Positions 25,139 through 33,549 of a stretch of 64,000 nucleotides of DNA are shown in pieces. The notes below the pieces were generated by a model. It was not told the DNA's origin. It worked only from the letters and a program-made list of their open reading frames with translations, and made no database searches. Numbering within the stretch: position 1 is the stretch's first letter; every line of letters starts with the position of its first letter. The stretch is from Streptomyces pluripotens (GTDB taxonomy: Bacteria > Actinomycetota > Actinomycetes > Streptomycetales > Streptomycetaceae), in NCBI RefSeq assembly GCF_000802245.2, contig NZ_CP021080.1, positions 5,022,001 through 5,086,000 of the forward strand. The letters run 5' to 3'. The translations under genes were made by a program, and so were the position numbers.

Positions 25139-26131
25139 TCAGGTTTCGTCGGCCCCCCTCGGCCCCGCTCGGCCCTTCCCGCCCTTTCGGTCTCCTTCCG
25201 TCCCTTCGGCCTTCTTCGGTGCTGCTCGGCCCGCTCCGGAGGGACGGGGCAGCTCGGCCGATCGCTCCGCGTCCAGGAGGCCCGCCATCAGGTCGCCGTA
25301 GTCGCGCAGACGTGAGGCGATGTCGTCCGCGCGGAACTCCAGCTGTTCCGGGCGGCGGCAGTCCACGACCTCCTCCCACGTCACCGGCGCGGACACCAGT
25401 GGGGTCCCACGGGCGCGCAGGGTGTAGGGGGCGGCCGTGGTCTTGCGGGCCGCGTTCTGGCTCCAGTCGACGAACACCTTCCCCGGCCTGAGGCTCTTCG
25501 TCATCCGGTGCACCACCAGCCCGGGCATCGCCCGCTCGGCCTCCAGCGCCAGTAGCTTCGCGTACTCGGACGCGCGTTCGGGGGAACTGCCGTGTGTTGC
25601 CGCCAGCAGGTGCAGTCCCTTCGACCCCGCTGACTTCGGGTACGCCTCGATCCCGTCCGCCGCCAGCCGCTCCCGCAGCCACAGGGCGACCTCGCAGCAG
25701 TGGACGATGTTCGCGGGAGTGCCCGGATCGAGGTCGAGGACGAGCCGGTCGGCCTCGTCCGGGCGCTGGACCAACCACTGGTGCGTGTGGAACTCGGGCA
25801 CCAGGTTCGCCGCCCAGACCAGACTCGGTAGGTCCTGGATCACCACCATCCGGGCGGGTCCTTCGAGCGAGGACCGCGGCACCTCGGCCGTCATGACCCA
25901 CTCGGGCGTACCCGGTGGAACGTTCTTGGTGAAGAACCGCTGTCCCTCCGGACCGTCCGGATAGCGCAGGAAGGAGACCGCGCGGTCGCGCAGGTGCGGC
26001 AGCAGGGCGGTGGCGGTGGTCGCGTAGTAGTGCAGCAGCTCTGCCTTGGTGAAGCCCGTCTCCGGATACAGCACCTTCTCCAGGTTGCTGAGCGCGATCC
26101 GCCGCCCCTCCACCTCTGTGATGGGCGTCAT
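25139..26131 (-). CDS. ligD: LigD-type polymerase/primase domain protein for NHEJ
   Basis: A 330-residue stand-alone polymerase domain of the LigD family (archaeo-eukaryotic primase fold). It fills gaps and adds ribonucleotides at DNA ends during non-homologous end joining. The metal-binding Asp133 and Asp135 are in RLVLDLDPG, the phosphate-contact motif is KSAGSKGLHLL (about 166-176), and the third acid is in VFVDWSQN. It lacks ligase and phosphoesterase domains, so a separate ligase must act. The last 40 residues are basic and disordered. It is divergent from ku, 53 bp away, which strongly supports the role. Confidence 0.95.
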   Translation of the reverse strand: MTPITEVEGRRIALSNLEKVLYPETGFTKAELLHYYATTATALLPHLRDRAVSFLRYPDGPEGQRFFTKNVPPGTPEWVMTAEVPRSSLEGPARMVVIQDLPSLVWAANLVPEFHTHQWLVQRPDEADRLVLDLDPGTPANIVHCCEVALWLRERLAADGIEAYPKSAGSKGLHLLAATHGSSPERASEYAKLLALEAERAMPGLVVHRMTKSLRPGKVFVDWSQNAARKTTAAPYTLRARGTPLVSAPVTWEEVVDCRRPEQLEFRADDIASRLRDYGDLMAGLLDAERSAELPRPSGAGRAAPKKAEGTEGDRKGGKGRAGPRGADET

Positions 26132-26184
26132 ACGATGACAATCCCAGAAAATTCGGATAAGTAGGTCAAGGAAGGGTGCGGCAC

Positions 26185-27348
26185 GTGCGGTCGATATGGA
26201 ACGGCGCCATCTCCTTCGGTCTCGTCAGCATCCCGATCAAGCTGGTGAACGCGACGGAGAGTCACGCGATCGCCTTCCGCCAGATCCACACCCAGGACAA
26301 CGGTCGCATCCGCTACCGCAAGGTGTGTGAACTGGAGGAGCGCGAGGTCGGCCAAGCCGAGATCGGCAAGGGCTACGAGGATGCGGATGGCACGATCATC
26401 CCGATCACCGAGGAGGACCTCTCCCACCTCCCGATCCCCACCGCCCGCACGATCGAGATCGTCGCCTTCGTGCCGGCCGACCGCATCGACCCGCTCCAGA
26501 TGGGTGCGGCCTACTACCTTGCGGCCGGCGGGGCCCCCGCGGCCAAGCCGTACACCCTCCTGCGCGAAGCCCTCAAACGCAGCAACAAGGTGGCCATCGC
26601 CAAGTTCGCGCTCCGTGGCAGGGAACGGCTCGGCATGCTGCGTGTGGTCGGCGACGCCATCGCCATGCACGCCCTGCTCTGGCCCGACGAGGTACGCGCT
26701 CCCGAGGGCGTGGCCCCGGAAGCCGAGATCACCATCCGTGACAAGGAGCTCGATCTCGCGGACGCCTTGATGGACACCCTCGGCGAGGTCGATCTGGAGG
26801 ATCTGCACGACGGCTACCAGGAGGCGCTGGAGGAGGTCATTGCAGCCAAGACGGCCGGCGAGGTCCCGCCGGAGGCACCCGCGCCGGCGGCCGGGGGCAA
26901 GGTGCTGGACCTGATGGCGGCGCTGGAGAGCAGCGTGCGCGCGGCCCGTGAGTCCCGAGGAGCGGAACCGGGAGCGGAGTCGGGGGCCGAGGCAGAGGTC
27001 AGGCCTCTTGCCCGGCGCAGGGCGGCGCCCAAGGGGGCGGGGGATGGCATGTCGGCGAAAACGGCTGCGGCGCAGGAGGAGGGAGCGGCGCGGAAGCCGG
27101 CTCCGCGTGCCGGGGCCGAGGCGGTGCAGGACGGGGCGGGCTCGAAGAAGTCAACGGCCAAGGCGAGGGCCAGGGCGACCGTCACGAAGGCGACCAAGGC
27201 GACGGCCAAGACGGCGACCAAGGCGACGGCCAAGAAGGCCACCAAGGCGACGGCCGAGAGAGCAGCGAAGGGGACGAAGGAAGTGAAAGGCGCACCGCCG
27301 AGGAAGACGGCCGCCAGGAAGGCGTCGGCACGCAAGCGCTCGGCCTGA
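26185..27348 (+). CDS. ku: Ku homodimer protein with Lys-rich tail
   Basis: Bacterial Ku threads onto DNA ends and recruits LigD. I chose the GTG at 26185, with AAGGAAGGG 8 nt upstream, giving MRSIWNGAISFGLVSIPIK, the usual N-terminus; the GTG at 26176 would add three residues. The beta-barrel core covers residues 1-250 (about 387 in total). The C-terminal extension from about 250 is rich in Ala, Lys and Arg and contains a threefold TKATAK-type repeat. Such tails are known in actinobacterial Ku proteins and increase DNA binding and bridging. The gene is divergent from the LigD polymerase gene. Confidence 0.96.
   Translation: MRSIWNGAISFGLVSIPIKLVNATESHAIAFRQIHTQDNGRIRYRKVCELEEREVGQAEIGKGYEDADGTIIPITEEDLSHLPIPTARTIEIVAFVPADRIDPLQMGAAYYLAAGGAPAAKPYTLLREALKRSNKVAIAKFALRGRERLGMLRVVGDAIAMHALLWPDEVRAPEGVAPEAEITIRDKELDLADALMDTLGEVDLEDLHDGYQEALEEVIAAKTAGEVPPEAPAPAAGGKVLDLMAALESSVRAARESRGAEPGAESGAEAEVRPLARRRAAPKGAGDGMSAKTAAAQEEGAARKPAPRAGAEAVQDGAGSKKSTAKARARATVTKATKATAKTATKATAKKATKATAERAAKGTKEVKGAPPRKTAARKASARKRSA
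27190..27261 (+). repeat. three 24-bp repeats in the ku tail
   Basis: Three consecutive 24-bp units (27190, 27214, 27238) beginning GCGACCAAGGCGACGGCC encode ATKATAKT/K-type octapeptides. The unit length keeps the frame, so repeat number can vary without breaking Ku. Confidence 0.85.
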
Positions 27349-27645
27349 GCCGGGGTGGATTCCACGGCATCGCAGGGCCGCAAGGCCGAGCGGGTGACGG
27401 GTGACGCAGGAGCCGGGGGCCGGGGGTCGCGGAGCCGGCTGCGGGAGCGGGGGAGCGGGGGAGCGGGGGAGCGGGGGAGCGGGGGAGCGGGGGAGCGGGT
27501 TGTGGGCCGTCCGTCGGCCGCGGGCAAGTGGCCGGGGCGTGCCCCGCTGAGCCGCACGTCGTCACGGACGCGCGCTTCCGTCTGTCGCGCCCTCGCTCAT
27601 CAGCTCATCCGCCCCTCCTCCGTTCGCCAATCCGTCCGTGCGGAT
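27349..27645. other. non-coding stretch downstream of ku
   Basis: About 300 bp between ku and the end of the broken MFS gene. It holds a G-rich tandem repeat and otherwise shows no plausible gene; open frames here are low-complexity shadows. Confidence 0.6.
27446..27500. repeat. 8-bp tandem repeat AGCGGGGG
   Basis: Six perfect copies of AGCGGGGG (27446-27493) are followed by a partial seventh. The unit is not a multiple of three, so it is unlikely to be coding. Runs of five G separated by AGC give an arrangement able to form G-quadruplexes on the + strand. Confidence 0.92.
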
Positions 27646-28457
27646 TCAACGCGCCGTTTCCTTTGGTGCCCGCCCTCCGCCCGCTGCCCGTGCCAGCCCG
27701 CCCCCGGCGATGGCCAGGGCCGCCAGGGCCGTGCCGAAGGCCGTCGTGCCAGTGGCCAGGCCCACCGTGTCGCTCAGGTAGCCGGCCGAGACGGGGAGCA
27801 GGCCGGCGGGGAGGTAGCCACCGATGCTGAGGGCCGCGTTGGCCTCGGCGAGGCGGTCTGCCGGGACGGTCGAGTTCAGCAGCGACAGGCCACCGAGCTG
27901 GCCCATTCCCTGGCCCGCTCCGGCCAGGAGTGCCGCGGCGGCCAGTTCCGGGGCCGAACCGGTGTGCACGGCGGTGACGAGGGTGCGCAGGAGGCGAGCA
28001 GCGCCGCGAGACGGCGGCGCGCGGGCCCGGCCACGTCCGTCACCGCGGCCATGCCCGCCGAGACCACGGCCCCTACTGCCACCCCGGTGCACAGCCGGGC
28101 GGCGATCAGGGCAGCGACGCCACCCGCGGTGGCGAAGGCCAGGCACGCCACCAGGGCGACCGCCAGCGCGGGCAGCAGGACGGTCTTGCGGCCGAGCCGG
28201 TCGGAGGCGACCCCGGACACCAGCAGCGAGCCCAACAGTCCGACGATGTAGCTGGCGAAGACCACGGTCAGCCTGCCCTTCCCGAAGCCCATCTCGCGCT
28301 GCCACAGCACATAGAGCGGGGTGGCGGCGTTGGACAGCACGAACACGGCGGTCACCGGCCAGGCGGTCAGCCAGACCCAGCGCAGCGGGGCCTCGCCGGT
28401 GTGCCGGCCGCGCTCCGTTGCAGCGGCGCACACACCGGTTCCAGCGGTTCTTACCAC
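27646..28457 (-). pseudogene. MFS transporter with internal deletion and frameshift
   Basis: The gene starts at GTG 28457 behind GGGGGAGG. The first 150 residues are a normal major-facilitator N-terminal half (VFVLSNAATPLYVLWQ, SGVASDRLGRKTVLLPALAV, motif A-like GVASDRLGRKT). The frame then changes near 27990-28000. The other frame gives the last 115 residues of an MFS protein (GAGQGMGQLGGLSLLN, PVSAGYLSDTVGLATGTTAF). Together only about 270 of the usual 400 residues remain, so some 130-150 residues are missing and the rest is out of frame. The helices between the two halves are lost and the product should not function. The divergent ArsR-like gene and its operators are intact. Confidence 0.85.
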
Positions 28458-28479
28458 GGCGCAGCCTCCCCCGATCACT

Positions 28480-28497
28480 GTACGAGTTGATTCGTAC
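28480..28497. promoter_or_regulatory. operator copy 1, GTACGA-N6-TCGTAC
   Basis: An 18-bp inverted repeat, GTACGA GTTGAT TCGTAC, just upstream of the MFS start. A second copy with the same arms lies 48 bp away, centre to centre. The pair fits binding of the divergently encoded ArsR-like dimer. Confidence 0.75.
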
Positions 28498-28527
28498 TTG
28501 TACGCATGGAATCGAACTTAGCATGCA

Positions 28528-28545
28528 GTACGATCCAATTCGTAC
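28528..28545. promoter_or_regulatory. operator copy 2, GTACGA-N6-TCGTAC
   Basis: GTACGA TCCAAT TCGTAC repeats the arms of copy 1 and lies 45 bp before the regulator start, in a good position to repress it. Confidence 0.75.
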
Positions 28546-28590
28546 AAGCGGTTCGCGGAGTTCGCGGGAAGGGAGCCGAGGTTGACCCCG

Positions 28591-29016
28591 ATGAGTCCGA
28601 ACCGGTCCACTGACGGGGGCAGGGGGCCCGGCCGCGCGGGAGTAGGACCGGACGTCAAGGTGCTGCCGGAGCCCTCCGGCCTCCCCGATCCGCTGCCCGA
28701 ACCGGCCGTCGAGGACCTGCGCTTGGAAACGGTGCTGAGTGCGCTCAGTGACCCGCTGCGGCTGCGGATCGTGCGCAAACTCCTGCTGGATTCGGAGGAG
28801 TTCGATCACACCTGTGGATGGTTCGGTCTGGACCGCCCCAAGTCCTCGCTGACCCACCACTTCAGGGCGCTGCGCGAGGCGGGGATCACCCGGCAGCGCC
28901 AGTACGGCCTGGAGCGCCGCAGCCAGGTCCGGGTCGCCGACCTGAACTCCCGCTTCCCGGGCCTGCTCGACCTGGTCGCTGAGTGGAACCCGGCCGAAGG
29001 TGACCATGCCGGCTGA
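28591..29016 (+). CDS. ArsR-like winged-helix regulator
   Basis: About 141 residues from ATG 28591, with GAGG 9 nt upstream; a TTG at 28582 is the alternative. After a Pro-rich N-terminal tail of about 50 residues come the winged-helix elements: LETVLSALSDPLRLRIVRKL, then a recognition region PKSSLTHHFRALREAGITRQ and a wing with QYGLERRSQVRV. There are no obvious metal-binding Cys clusters (one Cys at HTCGW), so the signal is probably not a heavy metal. It is divergent from an MFS gene with two identical-arm operators between them, a typical efflux repressor layout; the efflux gene is now broken. Confidence 0.88.
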   Translation: MSPNRSTDGGRGPGRAGVGPDVKVLPEPSGLPDPLPEPAVEDLRLETVLSALSDPLRLRIVRKLLLDSEEFDHTCGWFGLDRPKSSLTHHFRALREAGITRQRQYGLERRSQVRVADLNSRFPGLLDLVAEWNPAEGDHAG

Positions 29017-29202
29017 ATCGGCCTGCCGCGTGTGAAAGCGTTGTCCAACGGCGTTCGCCGAACGAGGCGCGAGCCGTCCCGCCGGTCGGCGTCCTTTCGG
29101 GCCGCACCCTGGAGCCGGCCGTTGGCTTCGCCCGGCGCCGATCCGGACTGAACCTCATCCGGACCCCTCGAACGGCAGCAGGCACACGGCACGGGCGGTT
29201 CG

Positions 29203-29510
29203 CGCCTGGGGTTCGTCGCCGACCTCCTGCGTGGTGACTACAAGCAGGCGGTGACTACAAACAGGCGGTGACTGGAAACAATCCGACTACGGCAAGGTCA
29301 TCCTGCCGTTCACCGCGCCGCGCCGCCTGCAGGGTGTCCCGGAGCGGACCCGTGGGAAGACCGCGGCGACCGTGGCACGCTTCGAGGACAAGGCATCGCC
29401 ACGACCCACTTCCTGCGCAACGCTTCGGGGCGTTCCTCCTCCAACGAGCGACCTGACCCTCAAGGAGATCGTCGCCGATCCGGGGAACGCGGCGCGGTCG
29501 CGCTCCAGGC
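29203..29510 (+). pseudogene. type I restriction-modification HsdM N-terminal remnant
   Basis: A short decayed piece of a type I methyltransferase. One frame gives RLGFVADLLRGDYKQ and a second gives GDWKQSDYGKVILPFT followed by RRLQGVPERTRGK and DLTLKEIVADPGNAA. These match the N-terminal pattern of HsdM (ADLLRGDYKQSDYGKVILPF, then a region ending in ADP). The frame break is caused by two extra copies of a 17-bp unit. No SAM-binding or NPPF catalytic part and no hsdS or hsdR follow. It is transcriptionally silent as far as can be judged and shows an old defence locus once stood here. Confidence 0.75.
29233..29283 (+). repeat. 17-bp tandem triplication in the hsdM remnant
   Basis: Units at 29233-29249, 29250-29266 and 29267-29283 begin GGTGACTACAAGCAGGC, with the third diverged (GGTGACTGGAAACAATC). 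Only the third copy joins in frame to the downstream SDYGK sequence. Two extra 17-bp copies add 34 bp and so shift the frame. Confidence 0.85.
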
Positions 29511-29609
29511 ACGGGCTCAGTGCGCACGGTCATGGAGTTCGTCGCGCTCCGCGCGGAGCCCCTTCCGCGACGCGGAGCGCGTGCGGAAGGGGCTCCATAC
29601 TGTGGCGGT

Positions 29610-30215
29610 TCAGGCGGTCAGCAGCAGCGCGCCCAGGCGCCAGCTGGCGAGCCAGCGTGCCAGGGCCTGCGACCGCTGCCGCAGTACGAGCATCGCCGCC
29701 AGAGCGACGAGCCCGCCGACGATCACACCGGCCACGACGTCATGCGGATAGTGCGCGCCGACCCACACCCGGGAGGCCCCCATGGCGACCGCGGCCAGGA
29801 CGGCGACCGCCCCGAGGCGGCGCGAGACGAACACCAGCGCCATGGCGGACGCGGCGGCGATCGCCGCGTGGTTGCTCGGGAAGGACCAGTCACCGGGCGC
29901 CGGGCACGCCTCCAGCGTCTGCACGTGCAGGCTCTGGCACGGCCGGTCCTCACGCACCGCGAGTTTCAGACACATGTTGACGCCGTAGGCGATGACCACG
30001 ACGACCGGCACGGCCAGCGCCGTCATCGCGGCGTCGGCTCCGATGCGGCGCGCCCGCCACCAGCTGACGAGCATGAAGGCGGCGAACAGTGCGAGTCCGA
30101 AGGTGGTCCAGAGCGACACTGCGTCGTCCAGCCAGCCCGGCGAGCGCTGGGCCAGGCGCACCACGTCGGTGTATGCGGTGCCGTCGATGGACGATCCGTC
30201 GAGGGCGAGGATCAC
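29610..30215 (-). CDS. PAP2-family membrane phosphatase
   Basis: A 201-residue polytopic phosphatase of the PAP2 superfamily, likely acting on lipid phosphates such as undecaprenyl diphosphate or phosphatidic acid on the outer face of the membrane. The GTG at 30215 overlaps the dedA stop (GTGA) and has GGAGG upstream. The three family motifs are present: KLAVREDRP (KxxxxxxRP), PSNH in SFPSNHAAI, and SRVWVGAHYPHD (SRx5Hx3D). Five to six membrane helices surround them. Coupling to a DedA flippase-type protein suggests a shared role in recycling lipid carriers. Confidence 0.93.
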   Translation of the reverse strand: MILALDGSSIDGTAYTDVVRLAQRSPGWLDDAVSLWTTFGLALFAAFMLVSWWRARRIGADAAMTALAVPVVVVIAYGVNMCLKLAVREDRPCQSLHVQTLEACPAPGDWSFPSNHAAIAAASAMALVFVSRRLGAVAVLAAVAMGASRVWVGAHYPHDVVAGVIVGGLVALAAMLVLRQRSQALARWLASWRLGALLLTA

Positions 30216-30880
30216 TGGTGTCCTCCGTTCGTTTTGGCGGCCCGGCGGCTGCGCAGGATTTCTGAGAGAAGGGGGATGAGCGACACGATGACGATGAGCG
30301 CGACCAGCGGCAGCAGGTAGCGGTCGACGTTCGGAACCGAGGAGCCCAGTGCGTACCCCGCGAGGGTGAGACCCACGGTCCAGGCCACGCCGCCGACCGC
30401 CTGCCACAGGGTGAACGTCCGCGCCGGGACCTCCAGGGCGCCCGCCATCGGGTTGAGCACGGTCCGGACCACCGGGATGAACCGGGCCAGCACGACCGCC
30501 TTCGCGTACCCGTACCGCTCCAGCAGTTCCTCGGCCCGCTTCATCCCCTCGTGCACCCGTTGTGACCGGCTGCGGGCCGTCAGTGCTCCGCCCGCCTTCC
30601 GGCCGATCAGATATCCGCACTGCGCCCCGGCCAGAGCCCCGGCTGCCGCCACGATCAGAAGCGGCGCCAGGGACAGTTTCACGGGCCGGTCCGCCGCCCC
30701 GGTGCACAGCAGGCCCGCGGTGAACAACAGGGAGTCGCCCGGCAGGAAGAACCCGATCAGCAGTCCCGTCTCGGCGAACAGCACCACGCCGACGCCGAGC
30801 ACGCCAAAGGCGGCCAGCAGCGACTGGGCGTCGAGCACGTTCACGGCGAGCTGCGACGCGAGGTGCAGCGATGTGGTCAT
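30212..30880 (-). CDS. DedA-family membrane protein
   Basis: A 222-residue membrane protein of the DedA/SNARE-associated family, some members of which flip undecaprenyl phosphate or phosphatidylethanolamine. The ATG at 30880 is preceded by GGGGAAGG. Family motifs: FAETGLLIGFFLPGDSLLF near the N-terminus, YGYAKAVVLARFIPVVRTV with the essential Arg, and NPMAG. The frame is open upstream, but the additional stretch is not hydrophobic and crosses a palindrome. It is translationally coupled to the PAP2 phosphatase gene. Confidence 0.93.
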   Translation of the reverse strand: MTTSLHLASQLAVNVLDAQSLLAAFGVLGVGVVLFAETGLLIGFFLPGDSLLFTAGLLCTGAADRPVKLSLAPLLIVAAAGALAGAQCGYLIGRKAGGALTARSRSQRVHEGMKRAEELLERYGYAKAVVLARFIPVVRTVLNPMAGALEVPARTFTLWQAVGGVAWTVGLTLAGYALGSSVPNVDRYLLPLVALIVIVSLIPLLSEILRSRRAAKTNGGHQ

Positions 30881-30956
30881 ACGGCCTAGGCCTTCCCCGG
30901 GGACGACATGACGTGGGTGAACAGACGGAAACGACTGACTACAACGGAGTAGACAC

Positions 30957-30972
30957 TCTACAGAACTGTAGA
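30957..30972. promoter_or_regulatory. palindrome upstream of dedA
   Basis: TCTACAG-AA-CTGTAGA has perfect 7-bp arms and contains TACA...TGTA halves like BlaI/CopY-family operators, though with a wider spacer. A second, looser inverted repeat (CTAC-AACGGA-GTAG) lies just inside. It sits about 80 bp before the dedA start and could control the dedA-pap2 unit. No BlaI-type gene is nearby. Confidence 0.5.
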
Positions 30973-31367
30973 TGATCGAAAGATGAAGGGCGCTTCCCGC
31001 GGGCCGCGTCCCGCAGGGCAACGTGCTCGTCCTTCGACCCCGGGCAGCAGGAGGCAGCCGGGCTCGCGACGCTTCTGCCCGGCGGTCTGCCTGGCGGTGC
31101 GGCATGGGCGGAGAGTGACGGCGGACCGGAGGGGGCGCGTCGACACCACCGCGGCACCGGCCCTCGTCCGACTGGCCCGCGCGGAGCCGGAGGAGCTGGA
31201 GGTCGGACTCCTTCGGGCGGTACGGAGCCAGGGTACGGCCCACCGGAGTCGATGCGAGCGTATCCGCCTGTCGCTGGGCGCGAGTCCGCTCGCCATGAGC
31301 TGCCGCTGCGGCGTTACGTACAGTGCACCCTGCCGGGGATGCGGATCCGTCGGGGAGGGAGTGTGCC
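30973..31367. other. 395-bp region without a convincing gene
   Basis: Between the dedA palindrome and the rhomboid start. A + strand frame of about 140 codons from ATG 30983 exists, but it is Arg/Gly/Cys-rich, resembles no family I know, lacks a ribosome-binding site and overlaps the rhomboid start. I treat the region as intergenic. Confidence 0.5.
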
Positions 31368-32156
31368 GTGGGTGGGGCAAATCGGGCTGGCGAGAGGGCG
31401 AATGACCCTGAACGGATGATCAACGAGGCGCGGAAGGCGTTCTTCGTGATGTTCGGGTTCCTGGTCGCGGTGTGGTTGGTGCAACTCGCCAACTATGCGG
31501 ACCAGTACGCATTGTCGCGGAACTACGGGCTGGTATCCGGTGACCTCGGCACCCTGCCGAACGTCCTCACCGCGCCCTTCCTGCACTGGAGCTGGGCGCA
31601 CATCGAGAGCAACTCCGGACCACTGTTCGTGTTCGGATTCCTCGCCGCCTACCGAGGAGTGGTCCGCTTCTTCGGGCTGAGCCTGCTCGTCGCACTGGCC
31701 AGTGGGCTCACGGTCTGGTTCCTGGAGCGGGGTGACGTGGAAACGGTCGGCGCCAGTGGCTTGATCTTCGGGTACTTCGGCTATGTCGTCGTACGGGGAC
31801 TCTTCGACCGGCACCTGATCGACACGCTGATCGGTGTCGTCATGGCGGCTTCCTTCGCCTACTTGCTCACCGTGGCCGTGCCCGGCACACCGGGAGTGAG
31901 CTGGCTGGGGCACCTCGGAGGACTGGCCGGCGGCCTGCTGGGGGCCTGGCTCTTGCGGGACCGACGGTCGAGGGCGGTCGGAACCTCACCTTCCGGTGAT
32001 GGCGCCGAGATCACCGCTCGCACCGGCGGGCACGTGCGCTCCGAGGCTCCACAGGTCGGTGCTCCGCACGCTGACGGTTCGCAGGTTGACGGTTCGCGCG
32101 CCGGCAACCCGCGTGCCGACCTGTACAAGGAACTCGGAGATCTGGGCCTGCTCTGA
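31368..32156 (+). CDS. rhomboid-family intramembrane serine protease
   Basis: About 262 residues from GTG 31368 with GGGAGG upstream; earlier in-frame starts lack a ribosome-binding site. Six membrane helices are visible between about residues 24 and 195. The catalytic dyad is Ser130 in VGASGLIFGY and His182 in WLGHLGGLAGG. The upstream APFLHWSWAHIESNSGPLF segment matches the rhomboid loop with His and Asn that support the oxyanion hole. Rhomboids cut transmembrane segments of other proteins; the substrate is unknown. The C-terminal 65 residues are hydrophilic with ADGSQVDGS-type repeats and presumably cytoplasmic. Confidence 0.92.
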   Translation: MGGANRAGERANDPERMINEARKAFFVMFGFLVAVWLVQLANYADQYALSRNYGLVSGDLGTLPNVLTAPFLHWSWAHIESNSGPLFVFGFLAAYRGVVRFFGLSLLVALASGLTVWFLERGDVETVGASGLIFGYFGYVVVRGLFDRHLIDTLIGVVMAASFAYLLTVAVPGTPGVSWLGHLGGLAGGLLGAWLLRDRRSRAVGTSPSGDGAEITARTGGHVRSEAPQVGAPHADGSQVDGSRAGNPRADLYKELGDLGLL

Positions 32157-32358
32157 TCCTGCCGGAGCTTGGACTTGGACTCGGGTCTGCCGTCACGTAC
32201 TGATCGTGCGGACTCTCAGGGGTCCGCGGCGCGGGCCCGATCGGCACCGGACGTTGCCCGTCATCCGTTACCCGGTGCCACGGGTCCGGAGCCCCGCGCC
32301 CGCGGCACCGGCACGGCGCGGTCGCACCGCTTCACGGCAGCGGCAGTGTGCGGAATGG

Positions 32359-33006
32359 TCATACGGCATGGCGCGGAAACTCGCCCACTCTTCTCAGGAG
32401 GTTGAACAGTTCCGAGAATGAGCTTGTGGCGCCGTTCCCGCCGGCGTCGGTGATCTCCGAGATCCTGCTCGCTTGTTGTGGTGAGGCATAGATGAACAGG
32501 GGCGTTTCGTATCCTTGACCGCGAACCTCGCGTATCCAATCAAGCCCGGCGTCCCTGTTGGTGGTGCCGCCCTCTTCCCTGCTCATGTCGGAAATGATGG
32601 CATCAAATGGTTCGGAACTCATGCTGATGGCTCGGTTCGCGGCAGAGGTGGACGTGGCGGTCTGCACGGTAACGCCGAGGGTTCTCAGCTGTTCTGCCAT
32701 GTAAGCATGGTTCTCCGGATGGTCGTCGACCCAGAGGATTCTGTGGAGGATCTGCGTGGGGGGCGTTGCTTCGGATGTCTGGTGTGCCATGACGGTGGCC
32801 AGGTGTCCCTGCATGTCCGCGGTGGCTTTGAGGACCTGTTCCGACACCTCCTGAACGCTCAGCTCCGCCTGCCCGACCTTCACCGTGAAACCGCGCGAAC
32901 GCATGATTTCCTTCAATGTCGGGAAGAGCCGCCAGAGCGTAATGCCGACGATCGCTGGCCATGCCAGTCCGGTGAGCGCCTGTATCAGTGCCGTTAATTC
33001 CTTCAT
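32359..33006 (-). CDS. membrane-anchored receiver (REC) domain protein
   Basis: A 215-residue protein from ATG 33006. One N-terminal transmembrane helix (about residues 11-27, GLAWPAIVGITLWRLF) is followed by a short linker KVGQAELSVQEVSEQ. The receiver domain covers about 88-205. It has the acidic pair Asp94-Asp95 (ILWVDDHPENH), the phosphoacceptor Asp140 (DAIISD) and Ser175 in FIYAS. The conserved Lys after strand 5 is missing (GGNGATSS), so phosphorylation chemistry may be altered. There is no DNA-binding output domain and no kinase gene nearby. The base composition is slightly less GC-rich than its neighbours. Proteins of this architecture are usually orphans and their role is unknown. 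Confidence 0.85.
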   Translation of the reverse strand: MKELTALIQALTGLAWPAIVGITLWRLFPTLKEIMRSRGFTVKVGQAELSVQEVSEQVLKATADMQGHLATVMAHQTSEATPPTQILHRILWVDDHPENHAYMAEQLRTLGVTVQTATSTSAANRAISMSSEPFDAIISDMSREEGGTTNRDAGLDWIREVRGQGYETPLFIYASPQQASRISEITDAGGNGATSSFSELFNLLRRVGEFPRHAV

Positions 33007-33549
33007 GCCGTTCCACTTCGGCCGGTCCGAGATCGCTTGATTCTTCCACGGCCCTCCCGCGTGATCCGGTCGGGAGTCGCGGCGACGCAGCATTCTGCCG
33101 GTTGTTTCCCGTAAAGGTCGGTGAAATGCCCGGGAGCCGGGAAAGTCGGATACATCGTCGGGTGACGGATACGTCGTCGGGTAGGGGTTCACCGTGTTCC
33201 CGTCGGCCCCGAAGCCGTGATCCGTGTCGTGCCGATCGGTGACGGGTGTCAGCGGTCGTGCTGGCCGCGCCTGGACTCGGCCATGGCCACGGCGGAATCG
33301 CCGTACACGGACCTGCGCTCGGACCTGAGTTCCCGCCGAACCACGAAGACCTGGTGGTGGGCAGCGGGCCGGCGCCGAAACAGGTGGGTCATGATCCTGT
33401 GACCGGTGATCCCTCAGCCTTGGTCGCAGCCCTGGTGACTCTTCTGCTCGGCTTTGCCGAGGTAGGACCTCGCGAGATCGTCTCCGCGCCCAGACCGGTC
33501 GCCGGTCGGTCCACATCGCAGTCCGTGCCGCATTGCCCCCATCGTGGGA
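33007..33549. other. 540-bp intergenic region before the feo operon
   Basis: Contains a 19-bp direct repeat (33147 and 33166, CGGATACRTCGTCGGGT) and otherwise no plausible gene. The right end leads into the feo iron box. Confidence 0.6.
33147..33184. repeat. two 19-bp direct repeats
   Basis: CGGATACATCGTCGGGTGA followed directly by CGGATACGTCGTCGGGTAG. It lies upstream of the membrane-anchored receiver gene (minus strand) and may mark its promoter region; function unknown. Confidence 0.6.

Noticed and set aside
30983..31405. 140-codon frame on the + strand
   Set aside because: No recognisable fold, no ribosome-binding site and overlap with the better supported rhomboid start.
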